Origin: Clostridiales bacterium
GTDB taxonomy: Bacteria > Bacillota > Clostridia > Christensenellales > Aristaeellaceae
Direction of reading: 5' to 3'
Assembly (NCBI GenBank): GCA_004557125.1
Contig: SFET01000008.1
Location: 1 to 64,000, forward strand
DNA length: 64,000 nucleotides
Below are positions 26,721 to 34,999 of this stretch, in pieces. Numbering within the stretch: position 1 is the stretch's first letter; the number at the start of each line of letters is the position of its first letter. Position numbers and translations under genes: made by a program. Under the pieces are notes generated by a model. The model did no database searches. It was not told the origin of the DNA and saw nothing but the letters and a program-made list of their open reading frames with translations.

Positions 26721-27467
26721 ATGGAAAACATTCGCATACTGATCGGCGACGACGACCCCAGCATGCGGCTGGTGATGCGCAAGCTGGTGGAGCGCGCCGA
26801 GGGCTACGAGCTGGCGGGCGAGGCCGCCGACGGTGCGGAGCTGATCGAGCTCTTCGACCGCGAACACCCGGACGTGGTGCTGATGGACGTGGAGATGCCC
26901 GGCATGAATGGCATCGAGTGCGGCAAGGCCATCCAGGACCGCAAGCCCAAGACCATCATCATCTTCGCCACCGCCCACGAGGAGTACATGAAGAACGCCT
27001 TCGAGCTCTACGCCTTCGACTATCTGGTGAAACCCTTCACGCTGGAGCGGGCGCTGAACACCCTGCGCCTGGCCCGGGAGCGCCTGAGCGAGCAGCGCCG
27101 GGCCGTGAGCGCAGCGCTTCCGGCGCGCTCCGACGCGGTGCGCCGCATGATGATCAAGCACAAGGAGGGCGTGCGGCTGGTGGATCCCGAGGACATCCTG
27201 ATGGTGCAGCGCGAGGAGCGCGCCACCGCCATCCTGCTTCGGGACGGCAGCACGCTGCTGACCACCGATCCCCTCGGGGAGATCGAGCAGCGCCTGCCGC
27301 CGGAAATGTTCTTCCGCGCCCACCGCAGCTACATCATCAACCTGGAGCAGATCGACTCCATCCTGCCCTACGGCCGCTGGACCCACATCGTGCGCCTGCG
27401 CGGCACCCAGGCCGATGCGCTGATCACCCACGAGAAATTCGAGGAGCTGGAGCGCCGCTTTCAGTGA
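26721..27467 (+). CDS. LytTR-family response regulator
   Basis: The 248-residue protein has a receiver domain (1-120) with the acidic pair GDDD, the phosphoacceptor Asp in VVLMDVEMPG, the Thr/Ala switch FATAHE and the Lys in YLVKPF. A LytTR DNA-binding domain follows (about 140-245: VDPEDILMVQRE, FFRAHRSYIINLEQI). The ribosome binding site is GGAGGAAG. No histidine kinase gene is adjacent, so it is an orphan regulator or is served by a distant kinase. Confidence 0.93.
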   Translation: MENIRILIGDDDPSMRLVMRKLVERAEGYELAGEAADGAELIELFDREHPDVVLMDVEMPGMNGIECGKAIQDRKPKTIIIFATAHEEYMKNAFELYAFDYLVKPFTLERALNTLRLARERLSEQRRAVSAALPARSDAVRRMMIKHKEGVRLVDPEDILMVQREERATAILLRDGSTLLTTDPLGEIEQRLPPEMFFRAHRSYIINLEQIDSILPYGRWTHIVRLRGTQADALITHEKFEELERRFQ

Positions 27468-27563
27468 GCCGCTTCCCCCGTTCATGCACGGCAAGACCAA
27501 AACTTTCCCCACAATTCTTTACAAGAATGTCCGTTTTTCCCTGTGCCTGTCACAGCTATATGG

Positions 27564-27592
27564 TTGAAACGCCTGAAAAAACACGATATAAT
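27564..27592 (+). promoter_or_regulatory. Sigma-A promoter for the LCP gene
   Basis: TTGAAA (27564-27569), 17-bp spacer, TATAAT (27587-27592). The predicted transcript start near 27599 lies inside the longest open frame and excludes the ATG at 27543. Confidence 0.88.
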
Positions 27593-27629
27593 AGTGTATT
27601 ATATGAGAATATGGAAGGGGAGTTTGCAC

Positions 27630-28970
27630 TTGCCTGATTACAACAGATCCTCCCGTGCTCCCCGCCGGGAATATGAATATGAAGAAGGAATCCGCCGCGA
27701 ACCTGCACGCGCGCGCAGCAGTGCGCAGCCGCCGCGCAGGCCCGCTGGCAACCGTTCCCGTTCGGGCGGCCAGCCCCCGCGCCGCCGCAGGCGCCGCGCG
27801 CAGCCGCGCCTGTTCGTCTTTGCCGCAATTCTGCTGGCGGTGGTGATCCTTCTCATCGTCCTGTTCACCAGCCTCGGCGGCAAGGAGGGCGGCGCGCAGC
27901 CCATCGCCACGCCCACACCCGCGCCCCAGACCGGCGTCCTGACCAACGCCACCATCTCCTCCGCCGAACCCAACGCGGCGCAGGCGGATCCCACGGCGAC
28001 CTCCCAGAGCGACACGTATGTCGCGACCGCGAGCTCCGGCCAGAACTCCTCCCTGTCCGCGCTGCTGGGCGACGAGGATGCGGCTCTGGATCCCCTGCCG
28101 GAGGATCAGCGCGTGCAGGTGGACGACCTGTCCATCAACACCACCCTGCCGGAGGAATGGCTGAACATCCTGCTGATGGGCTCGGACGAGCGCACGCTGA
28201 GCGAGAGCTCCCGCACCGATACCATGATCATCTGCTCCATCAACCAGAGCACCAAGGAGGTCAAGCTCACCTCCATCATGCGCGACACCGCCGTGAAGTA
28301 CGACGACCTGGGCGAGCACAACGGCACCTACCGCATCAACGCCGCCAACTACTTCGGCGGCCCGGAGTTCGCCATGAAGACCGTGAACGAGTGCTTCGGC
28401 ATGAACATCCAGTACTACGCCATGGTCAACTTCTTCGGCTTCCAGAAGATCGCCGAGGCCCTGGGCGGCATCGACGTGGACATCTCCGAGGCCGAGATGA
28501 ACGAGATCAACAACAAGCTCTACGAGCAGTACAAGATCGCCAAGAAGATCGGCGAGGCTGCGCCCACCGTTGAGAACGACCTGATGACCACCTACGGCCC
28601 CAACACCCACCTCAACGGCCACCAGACCCTGGCCTACGCCCGCGTGCGCTCCATCGACAGCGACTTCTCCCGCGCCGAACGCCAGCGCAAGGTGCTCACC
28701 GCCCTCGCTGAGAAGCTCAAGACCAAGAGCCTGCCCGAGCTGACAGCCCTGGCCGTGAGCATGATCAACCAGGTCACCACCAACCTGGACTTCGACACGA
28801 TCATGAGCATCGCCGTGAAGGTGCTGGAGGGCGATCTGGGCAACATCGACACCTTCCGCGTGCCGGTGAACAACAGCTACACCCTGGAGGTGCGCAACGA
28901 GGAGGCCATGTTCTACGACGTGGACTGGACCACCAACCAGCGCGAACTCTACACCTTCATCTACAACTGA
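27630..28970 (+). CDS. LytR-CpsA-Psr (LCP) family cell-wall polymer ligase
   Basis: The 446-residue protein starts at TTG 27630, seven bases after GGAAGGGGAG and downstream of the promoter. Residues 1-60 are a very basic cytosolic tail (many Arg), 62-85 a membrane segment, then a Pro/Thr linker and the LCP domain: LLMGSDER, SSRTDTMIICSI, SIMRDTAVKY, the RINAANYFGG-EFAMKTVNECFG segment, and YARVRSIDSDFSRAERQRKVL. LCP enzymes attach teichoic acids or capsule to peptidoglycan on the outer membrane face. It is a single-gene unit with its own promoter and terminator. Confidence 0.93.
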   Translation: MPDYNRSSRAPRREYEYEEGIRREPARARSSAQPPRRPAGNRSRSGGQPPRRRRRRAQPRLFVFAAILLAVVILLIVLFTSLGGKEGGAQPIATPTPAPQTGVLTNATISSAEPNAAQADPTATSQSDTYVATASSGQNSSLSALLGDEDAALDPLPEDQRVQVDDLSINTTLPEEWLNILLMGSDERTLSESSRTDTMIICSINQSTKEVKLTSIMRDTAVKYDDLGEHNGTYRINAANYFGGPEFAMKTVNECFGMNIQYYAMVNFFGFQKIAEALGGIDVDISEAEMNEINNKLYEQYKIAKKIGEAAPTVENDLMTTYGPNTHLNGHQTLAYARVRSIDSDFSRAERQRKVLTALAEKLKTKSLPELTALAVSMINQVTTNLDFDTIMSIAVKVLEGDLGNIDTFRVPVNNSYTLEVRNEEAMFYDVDWTTNQRELYTFIYN

Positions 28971-28980
28971 TGCATCAAGC

Positions 28981-29011
28981 GCCCCGCAAGCGGTTTGCGG
29001 GGCCTTTTTTG
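28981..29011 (+). terminator. Terminator of the LCP gene
   Basis: A 9-bp perfect stem, GCCCCGCAA (28981-28989) with TTGCGGGGC (28995-29003), then CTTTTTTG. Confidence 0.93.
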
Positions 29012-29061
29012 TCCACCGGCATGGTTTTTGCGCAACATTTCCGGGTCGGCTCTCCCTCCCC

Positions 29062-29090
29062 TTGCATGCGCCGCGGGATTCGGTTATAAT
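29062..29090 (+). promoter_or_regulatory. Sigma-A promoter for the CBS-domain gene
   Basis: TTGCAT (29062-29067), 17-bp spacer, TATAAT (29085-29090). It shares both hexamers with the promoter at 29660. Confidence 0.85.
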
Positions 29091-29110
29091 GGTGGCGGAG
29101 GAACATACAA

Positions 29111-29536
29111 ATGAACGTAGCATTCTTTTTAAAGCCCAAATCCGAGGTCAGCTTTCTCTACTGCGACACGCCGCTGCCCCAGGCGCTGGATATCATGCAG
29201 CGCCACGGTTACAGCTCCGTCCCGGTGATCGACCGGGAGGGCAGGTACGTCAGCACCGTGCGGGAGGGCGACTTTCTCAATTCCCTCGTCCGCACCGACG
29301 GCGAACACCTGTACCTGACCGAAGCCCACGCCGCCGAAACCCGCTGCCTGCAGGACGTGCTGCACGACCGGGACCGCAACCCGCCCTGCCACATCGGCAT
29401 TCCCATCGAGCAGCTGCTGTGCCGCACGATGGAACAGAACTTCATCCCCATCGTGGACGACCGCGGCATCTTCATCGGCATCGTCACCCGCCGCGCCGTG
29501 CTCAACCACTTCCTCTCTCCGGAGGAAACGCGCTGA
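29111..29536 (+). CDS. Stand-alone CBS-domain pair protein
   Basis: The 141-residue protein carries two CBS motifs: residues about 12-70 (LPQALDIMQRHGYSSVPVIDREGRYVSTVREGDFL) and about 90-138 (QLLCRTMEQNFIPIVDDRGIFIGIVTRR). Such small cytosolic proteins bind adenine nucleotides and act as sensors or dimerising partners. It is a single gene with its own promoter; the next gene, an antiporter, has a separate promoter. Confidence 0.9.
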   Translation: MNVAFFLKPKSEVSFLYCDTPLPQALDIMQRHGYSSVPVIDREGRYVSTVREGDFLNSLVRTDGEHLYLTEAHAAETRCLQDVLHDRDRNPPCHIGIPIEQLLCRTMEQNFIPIVDDRGIFIGIVTRRAVLNHFLSPEETR

Positions 29537-29558
29537 ACCGACGCATCCGGCATCCTTG

Positions 29559-29602
29559 CAACAGGAGCGCCCCATCGCAGAAAGGATGGGGCGCTCCTGT
29601 TG
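29559..29602. repeat. Perfect 18-bp inverted repeat after the CBS gene
   Basis: 29559-29576 pairs without mismatch with 29585-29602 across an 8-base loop. It is followed by CCTCGGGG rather than a T run, so it is not a textbook terminator; transcript-end protection or an unusual terminator is possible. Confidence 0.8.
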
Positions 29603-29659
29603 CCTCGGGGTACACAGCGCGCCCGTCCGTGCCCATGGAAAAAGATAACACAGCGCTTC

Positions 29660-29688
29660 TTGCATTGCGCGGTTTCAGAACCTATAAT
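29660..29688 (+). promoter_or_regulatory. Sigma-A promoter for the antiporter gene
   Basis: TTGCAT (29660-29665), 17-bp spacer, TATAAT (29683-29688). Confidence 0.85.
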
Positions 29689-29721
29689 GGTGCCTAAACC
29701 TGTCTTGTACGGAGGATAAAA

Positions 29722-31056
29722 ATGGAACTGCTTCTGTGTTTCGCACTCTTCCTGGCGGCAATGGTGCTCTGCCTCAGCTGCGGAATCACCATGATCCTGC
29801 CTCTGATCGTGGGCCTGCTCGCCTTTGGCGCGCTGGCGCTGCGCCGGGGCTTTTCTCTCCGGGCGGTGTGCAACATGGTGGGCAGGGGCATGTGGGCCTC
29901 CCGCGTGGTGGTGATCATCATGCTGCTGATCGGCTGTCTGACCTCGCTGTGGCGGCAGTGCGGCACCATCGCCTTCTTCACCTACTACGGCGTGCGGCTG
30001 ATTCCGCCGCAGCTGTTCATTCTGGCGGCGTTTCTGCTGTCCGCCGTGATGGCCTACGCCCTGGGCACCAGCTTCGGCGTGGCGGCCACCATCGGCGTGA
30101 TCCTGATGACCATCGTCCGGGCCAGCGGCGTTTCCACTGTGATCGCCGGCGGCGCGATCCTTTCCGGGCTCTACTTCGGCGACCGCGGCTCCCCCGCCGC
30201 ATCCAGCGCGAGCCTGGTGGCCAACGAGACCGGCACCGATGCGAGCCAGAATTTCAAGCGCATGATGAAATCCGCCCTGCTGCCGCTGGGGCTGTGCATC
30301 GTGATCTACGCGGTGCTGTCCGCATGGAACCGCCCGGGCACGGTGGACAGCGCGCTGCTGGAGCGCTTTGCCGGCGAATTCCGTCTCTCCCCCTGGTGCC
30401 TGCTGCCCACTTGTCTATTGCTGGTGCTGGCCTTCGCGGGCATGAAGATCAAGTACGTGATGGCGATCAACATCGCCGTCTCGCTGGTTCTGACGCTGGT
30501 ATTGCAGGGCAGTCCCATCGTCGACGCGCTGCGCATGACGCTCATGGGCTACGCGCCCGCGGATCCGGAGCTCACCGCCATCCTCTCCGGCGGCGGCGTG
30601 CGCTCCATGCTGGAGATCGTGTGCATCCTGCTTTTATCCAGCGGCTGCTCCGGCATCTTCGAGGGCACAAGGATGCTCTCCAGCGTCGAGGGTGCGCTGA
30701 AGCGGCTCTGCGCGCGCATCGGCCGCTTCCCCGCCATGGTGCTCACCAGCATCGCCATGGCCTGCGTATTCTGCAACCAGACCATCGGCATCATCATGTG
30801 CCGCCAGTGCATGGGCGGCAACTACCCGGACAGCGAACAGGGCCGCATCGACCTGATGCTGGACATCGAAAACTCCGTGGTCACGATCTCCGGACTGGTG
30901 CCCTGGTGCATCGCCTGCAGCGTGCCGCTGGGCATGCTGGGCTGCGATGTTCGCTCGCTGCCCTTCGCCTGCTTTTTGTACCTGATTCCGCTGTGCTGGC
31001 ATCTGCAGCTGCGCCGCAGGGCACGCCGCGCACATGCCCAGGCCCATGCGCATTGA
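29722..31056 (+). CDS. NhaC-family Na+/H+ antiporter-like membrane protein
   Basis: The 444-residue protein has ten or more hydrophobic segments. Features that fit the NhaC group are LPLIVGLLAF, GMWASRVVVIIMLLIG, ALGTSFGVAATIGVI, GGAILSGLYFGDRGSP, and the late VFCNQTIGIIMCRQ and DIENSVVTISGLVPWCI segments. The start follows GGAGG by six bases. The substrate could be Na+/H+ or an organic solute exchanged with H+. No substrate-specific neighbour is present. Confidence 0.87.
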   Translation: MELLLCFALFLAAMVLCLSCGITMILPLIVGLLAFGALALRRGFSLRAVCNMVGRGMWASRVVVIIMLLIGCLTSLWRQCGTIAFFTYYGVRLIPPQLFILAAFLLSAVMAYALGTSFGVAATIGVILMTIVRASGVSTVIAGGAILSGLYFGDRGSPAASSASLVANETGTDASQNFKRMMKSALLPLGLCIVIYAVLSAWNRPGTVDSALLERFAGEFRLSPWCLLPTCLLLVLAFAGMKIKYVMAINIAVSLVLTLVLQGSPIVDALRMTLMGYAPADPELTAILSGGGVRSMLEIVCILLLSSGCSGIFEGTRMLSSVEGALKRLCARIGRFPAMVLTSIAMACVFCNQTIGIIMCRQCMGGNYPDSEQGRIDLMLDIENSVVTISGLVPWCIACSVPLGMLGCDVRSLPFACFLYLIPLCWHLQLRRRARRAHAQAHAH

Positions 31057-31105
31057 ATAAATCATACCGCGGCAACCGCCGCTTTGAAGGAAGGTTTGCA
31101 TTTCC

Positions 31106-32275
31106 ATGATTTCCATCCTGTCCCGCATCTTCATCAAGAACCACACGGAGACCTCTGATCCCGGCGTGCGCCGCGCCTACGGCGTGCTCTGCGGCGCGGT
31201 GGGCATCTTCCTGAACGTGCTGCTCTTCGCCGCCAAGTACCTGGCGGGCACGCTCACCGGCTCCATCGCCATCGTCGCCGACGCCTTCAACAACCTCTCC
31301 GACGCGGGCTCGTCCATCATCACCCTGCTGGGCTTCAAGCTCGCCTCCAAGAAGCCGGACCGCGACCATCCCTACGGTCACGGCCGCTTTGAGTGCATCG
31401 CGGGCCTGGTGGTGTCCTTCGTAATCCTGATGATGGGCTTCGACCTGGCCAAAACCTCCGTTTCCAAGATCTTCCACCCCGAGAGCGTGGACTTCAGCAT
31501 TCTGTCCATCTGCATCCTGACCGGCTCGATCCTGGTCAAGCTCTACATGTCGCTGTACAACCGCTCGGTGGGCAGGCGCATCAATTCCGCTGCGGTGCTG
31601 GCCACCGCCACCGACAGCCTCTCCGACGTCTGTGCCACCACCATGGTGCTGGCCGCCACCCTGATCGCCCGCTTCACCGGCGTGAACATCGACGGCTGGG
31701 CCGGCGCCATCGTGTCGCTGGTCATCCTCTGGGCGGGCTTCAACGCCGCGAAGGACACCATCGATCCCCTGCTGGGCCAGGCTCCCGACCCGGAGTTCGT
31801 GCAGCGCATCGCCGACATCGTCAACCGCTACCCCGACGTGGTGGGCATCCACGACCTGGCCGTGCACGACTACGGCGCGGGCCGCGTGATGATCTCCCTG
31901 CACGCCGAGGTTCCCTCCAGCGGCGACATCATGGCCCTGCACGACGTGATCGACACCATCGAGCGCGACCTGCAGGACGAGCTGAACTGCAGCGCCGTGA
32001 TCCACATGGACCCCATCAGCACCGACGACGCCCTGATCTCCGCCACGCGCAATCTCGTGAAGGAGCGCATCCACGAGGCCATCAGCCCGGAGATCTCCAT
32101 CCACGACTTCCGCATGGTGCCCGGCCCCACCCACACCAACGTGATCTTCGACGCGGTGGTGCCCTACGAGTTCTCCATGAGCGACGCGCAGGTGCAGGAG
32201 AAGATCTCCTCCCTGGTGCGCGCCATCGAGGGCGATTACTTCGCCGTGGTCACCATCGACCATCCTGTCGCATAA
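31106..32275 (+). CDS. Cation diffusion facilitator, manganese-type motif
   Basis: The 389-residue protein has six hydrophobic segments (residues about 25-215) and a long cytosolic C-terminal domain (about 225-385), longer than in small CDF zinc exporters. The metal site in helix 2 reads NNLSD (N-x3-D) and in helix 5 DSLSD (D-x3-D). Zinc CDFs usually have H-x3-D in helix 5, whereas D-x3-D is associated with manganese CDFs such as MntE. Mn2+ export is therefore the favoured role, by motif only. DRDHPYGHGRFE is the usual interhelical loop. Confidence 0.9.
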   Translation: MISILSRIFIKNHTETSDPGVRRAYGVLCGAVGIFLNVLLFAAKYLAGTLTGSIAIVADAFNNLSDAGSSIITLLGFKLASKKPDRDHPYGHGRFECIAGLVVSFVILMMGFDLAKTSVSKIFHPESVDFSILSICILTGSILVKLYMSLYNRSVGRRINSAAVLATATDSLSDVCATTMVLAATLIARFTGVNIDGWAGAIVSLVILWAGFNAAKDTIDPLLGQAPDPEFVQRIADIVNRYPDVVGIHDLAVHDYGAGRVMISLHAEVPSSGDIMALHDVIDTIERDLQDELNCSAVIHMDPISTDDALISATRNLVKERIHEAISPEISIHDFRMVPGPTHTNVIFDAVVPYEFSMSDAQVQEKISSLVRAIEGDYFAVVTIDHPVA

Positions 32276-32299
32276 TTTCTTAATATTTGACCGTACATC

Positions 32300-32341
32300 G
32301 GGCTGTGACGCGCCTTTTCCGCCGCGTTGCAGCCCATTTTT
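32300..32341 (+). terminator. Terminator after the CDF gene
   Basis: GGGCTGTGACGCG (32300-32312) pairs with CGCGTTGCAGCCC (32323-32335) with two mismatches, then ATTTTT. Confidence 0.82.
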
Positions 32342-32350
32342 GCGCCAAAG

Positions 32351-32378
32351 TTGTTGCATATTATTACAGACATATTAC
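32351..32378 (+). promoter_or_regulatory. Promoter region of the NlpC/P60 gene with a WalR-like box
   Basis: A plausible promoter is TTGTTG (32351-32356), 16-bp spacer, TATTAC (32373-32378). It overlaps 32363-32379, which on the minus strand reads TGTAAT-N5-TGTAAT, an exact match to the published WalR (YycF) consensus of two hexamers five bases apart. The untranslated leader would be about 150 bases. Confidence 0.6.
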
Positions 32379-32533
32379 AGTCATAATTCAACCAAACTAC
32401 TTTTACATTTCATTTTGCAGGTTTTTTGTGGATTGCAGCGAATATTTATTCCTATGTCGCGGGAGGACTCTGTCCTTTCGCAGAGGCCGCGCCTTTCGGG
32501 CGCATGAATACGGCGTATAGCGAGGGAAACCAT

Positions 32534-34753
32534 ATGAATCACAAGAGCTGCAAATTCAAGAGGATCACGGCGCTTCTGCTGATGCTGCTGATGCTGCTGC
32601 CCAGTGCGCCCGCACTGGCAGAGAGCTACTCTGCAGCGGTGACGGACGACGTGGCCGCATATGCGGACGCATCCTTCACCCGCAAGGTGGGCGATCTGGA
32701 GCGCTACGACGTGGTCACCGTCACCGGCATCAAGGGCGACGTGGCCAGGATCCGCTACAGCGGCTACACGCTCTACACCGAATTGAGCGCCCTGGTGGCG
32801 GTGAAGGACTTCGCCACCGCCGCAACCGTGCAGACTGCCAGCCGCGTGTACGAGGAACCGGACACCTCCAGCCGCAATCTTGCCCTGAAGAAGGGCACAC
32901 AGGTTTACATACTCGCCACCTCCGGCGACTGGGCGATGATTGAGAAGGACGGCAACGTGGGCTACACCTATCTGGGCTACCTCCAGACCTCCACCGCCGG
33001 CAGCACGGAGGACGGCTCCGATCCCTTCGTTCCCGACGGCGACGTCACCGGCAGCACCGGCAATCTGGAGGGCTCCGGCTCCACCGCCATCAGCGGCGGC
33101 AGCAGCGTGACCATCGAGACCGTGGACGCCGAGGTTTCCAGCGCGACCCTGCCCGTGTACGCCAGCGCCAGCACCTCCTCCAGGAAGCTGGGCACCCTCA
33201 AGGCCGGCCAGAAGGTCACCGTCTACGCCTACAACGCCGACTGGGCCTACATCGGCCTGAACGGCAAGTACGGCTTCTGCGCGCTCAAGGGCCTGCGCAA
33301 GGTCTCCTCGACGCAGACGCCGGACGAAGGTGCCGAAGAAAATCCCTTTGATCCCGGCGCGGCGGTTCCCGCAACCGTCACCGCCGCCAGCGTGACCGTG
33401 TACCAGAGCGCCAGCACCTCCTCCAAGAAGCTGGGCACCCTGAAGCAGGGCGCGGAGGTCAACCTGCTCAAGACCTCCGGCAGCTGGGCCTACATCGAAC
33501 TCAACGGCAACTACGGCTACTGCGCCGCGAGCGCCGTCACCAAGACCAGCGATCTCAACAACGGCAGCAACACCGGCAATACCGGCAGCGCCACCGGCGC
33601 CATGGGCAGCTGCACCGTGATCACCGCGAGTGCAAAGGCCTACGCATCCAAGTCCACCTCCGCGTCCAGCATCAGCCTGTCCATGGGCGACACCTTCGAC
33701 TTCTACGGCTACGATTCCAAATGGGTGCAGGTGAAGATCAGCGGCAAGACCGCCTACGTGCTGCGGCAGGATCTCAGCCCCGACAGCTACGCCGAGCTGA
33801 AGAATGAGGATGGCGGCGACGCCGTCAAGACCCTGGAGAGCGCGCTGCTGGCCCTGGGCTATCTGGACAGCGTGCCCGCAAGCAACTTCTCCGCCAACAC
33901 CGTCAACGCGCTCAAGCGCCTGCAGGCCGCCTGCGGCATGGAGCAAACCGGCATCGCCGATGTGGCCACCCAGCGCGTGCTCTACTCCGGCAACGCCCCG
34001 GCCTCTCCCCTGCTGAGCGCCAATCTCACCACCGGCAGCACCGGCGAGAACGTGACCCGCCTGCAGAACCGCCTGCTGGCGCTGGGCTATCTGTCCCAGA
34101 GCTCCAGCGTGGACGGCGACTACGGCTCCAAGACTACCGCCGCCGTGAAGCTGTTCCAGACCGCCGCCGGCGGCAGCGCCACGGGCGTGGCCGACAGCAA
34201 GACCCTGCGCGCGCTGTACTCCACCTCCGCGCCGAGCCTGCCCAGCGGCAGCAAGCCCGCGGACTACCAGACCAGCTCCATCGGAGGCTCCACCAGCGTC
34301 AGCGGCATGCCCGCCGGCCTGGCCTCCTCCACCAGCTCGTACAACAGCGGCATGTCCAACGCACAGAAGCTGGAGTACGTGATCTACGTGGCCCAGAACC
34401 AGCTGGGCAAGAAGTACGTGTTCGGCGCCACCGGCACCGCCACCTTTGACTGCTCGGGCCTGACCCAGTACTGCTTCAAGCAGATCGGCGTGACGCTGAA
34501 GCGCACCGCCTATGCCGAGGGCTACAATGAGGCGCGCACGAAGATCTCCAGCATCTCCAGCCTGCGCCGCGGCGATCTGGTGTTCTTCAACACCGTGTCC
34601 GACGGCGACCTGTGCGACCACACCGGCATCTATCTGGGCAGCAACATGTTCATCCACGCTTCCTCCGGCGCGGGCAAGGTCATCGTCAGCAACCTCTCCA
34701 GCGGCTATTACAACCGCGTGTTCAGCTGGGGCCGCCGCGTGCTCAACACCTGA
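32534..34753 (+). CDS. Secreted NlpC/P60 endopeptidase with five SH3 and two peptidoglycan-binding domains
   Basis: The 739-residue protein has a signal peptide ending ALA-E at about residue 31. Five SH3-like domains follow (about 32-92, 97-155, 200-260, 282-340, 360-415), then two PG-binding-1 domains (about 420-490 and 495-570), then a Ser/Thr linker and an NlpC/P60 domain (about 615-739). The catalytic triad is visible as Cys in FDCSG, His in CDHTGIYLG and a third polar residue in FIHASS. It would cut stem-peptide bonds during wall growth. I chose ATG 32534 after GAGGG; ATG 32504 is upstream but has no such site. Confidence 0.95.
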   Translation: MNHKSCKFKRITALLLMLLMLLPSAPALAESYSAAVTDDVAAYADASFTRKVGDLERYDVVTVTGIKGDVARIRYSGYTLYTELSALVAVKDFATAATVQTASRVYEEPDTSSRNLALKKGTQVYILATSGDWAMIEKDGNVGYTYLGYLQTSTAGSTEDGSDPFVPDGDVTGSTGNLEGSGSTAISGGSSVTIETVDAEVSSATLPVYASASTSSRKLGTLKAGQKVTVYAYNADWAYIGLNGKYGFCALKGLRKVSSTQTPDEGAEENPFDPGAAVPATVTAASVTVYQSASTSSKKLGTLKQGAEVNLLKTSGSWAYIELNGNYGYCAASAVTKTSDLNNGSNTGNTGSATGAMGSCTVITASAKAYASKSTSASSISLSMGDTFDFYGYDSKWVQVKISGKTAYVLRQDLSPDSYAELKNEDGGDAVKTLESALLALGYLDSVPASNFSANTVNALKRLQAACGMEQTGIADVATQRVLYSGNAPASPLLSANLTTGSTGENVTRLQNRLLALGYLSQSSSVDGDYGSKTTAAVKLFQTAAGGSATGVADSKTLRALYSTSAPSLPSGSKPADYQTSSIGGSTSVSGMPAGLASSTSSYNSGMSNAQKLEYVIYVAQNQLGKKYVFGATGTATFDCSGLTQYCFKQIGVTLKRTAYAEGYNEARTKISSISSLRRGDLVFFNTVSDGDLCDHTGIYLGSNMFIHASSGAGKVIVSNLSSGYYNRVFSWGRRVLNT

Positions 34754-34819
34754 TCCGGGCGAAGCGCCCACAGTTCCATCCCTCTGGATCCCTATAAATC
34801 CCTTCCATCCCTCAAAACC

Positions 34820-34862
34820 GGGCCGGTGCCGATCAAAGTCGGAGCCGGTCCGGCCCCTTTTT
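34820..34862 (+). terminator. Terminator of the NlpC/P60 gene
   Basis: A long imperfect stem (GGGCCGG at 34820 with CCGGCCC at 34850, plus an inner CCGA/TCGG pair), followed by CTTTTTGG. Confidence 0.8.
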
Positions 34863-34899
34863 GGGGATCGAGATCGGCTGCGAGGGGGCGATTTCACGG

Positions 34900-34929
34900 T
34901 TGACGCTGGCGCATGGTGTTTGTTATAAT
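34900..34929 (+). promoter_or_regulatory. Sigma-A promoter for aroE
   Basis: TTGACG (34900-34905), 18-bp spacer, TATAAT (34924-34929), about 70 bases before the start codon. Confidence 0.85.
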
Positions 34930-34999
34930 AGTCACAAAAACAGGCGTCCGCCCACCGTTCCGTTGAAAAACGTCTGTCGGGCCAAGCGAAAGGAAGGAT

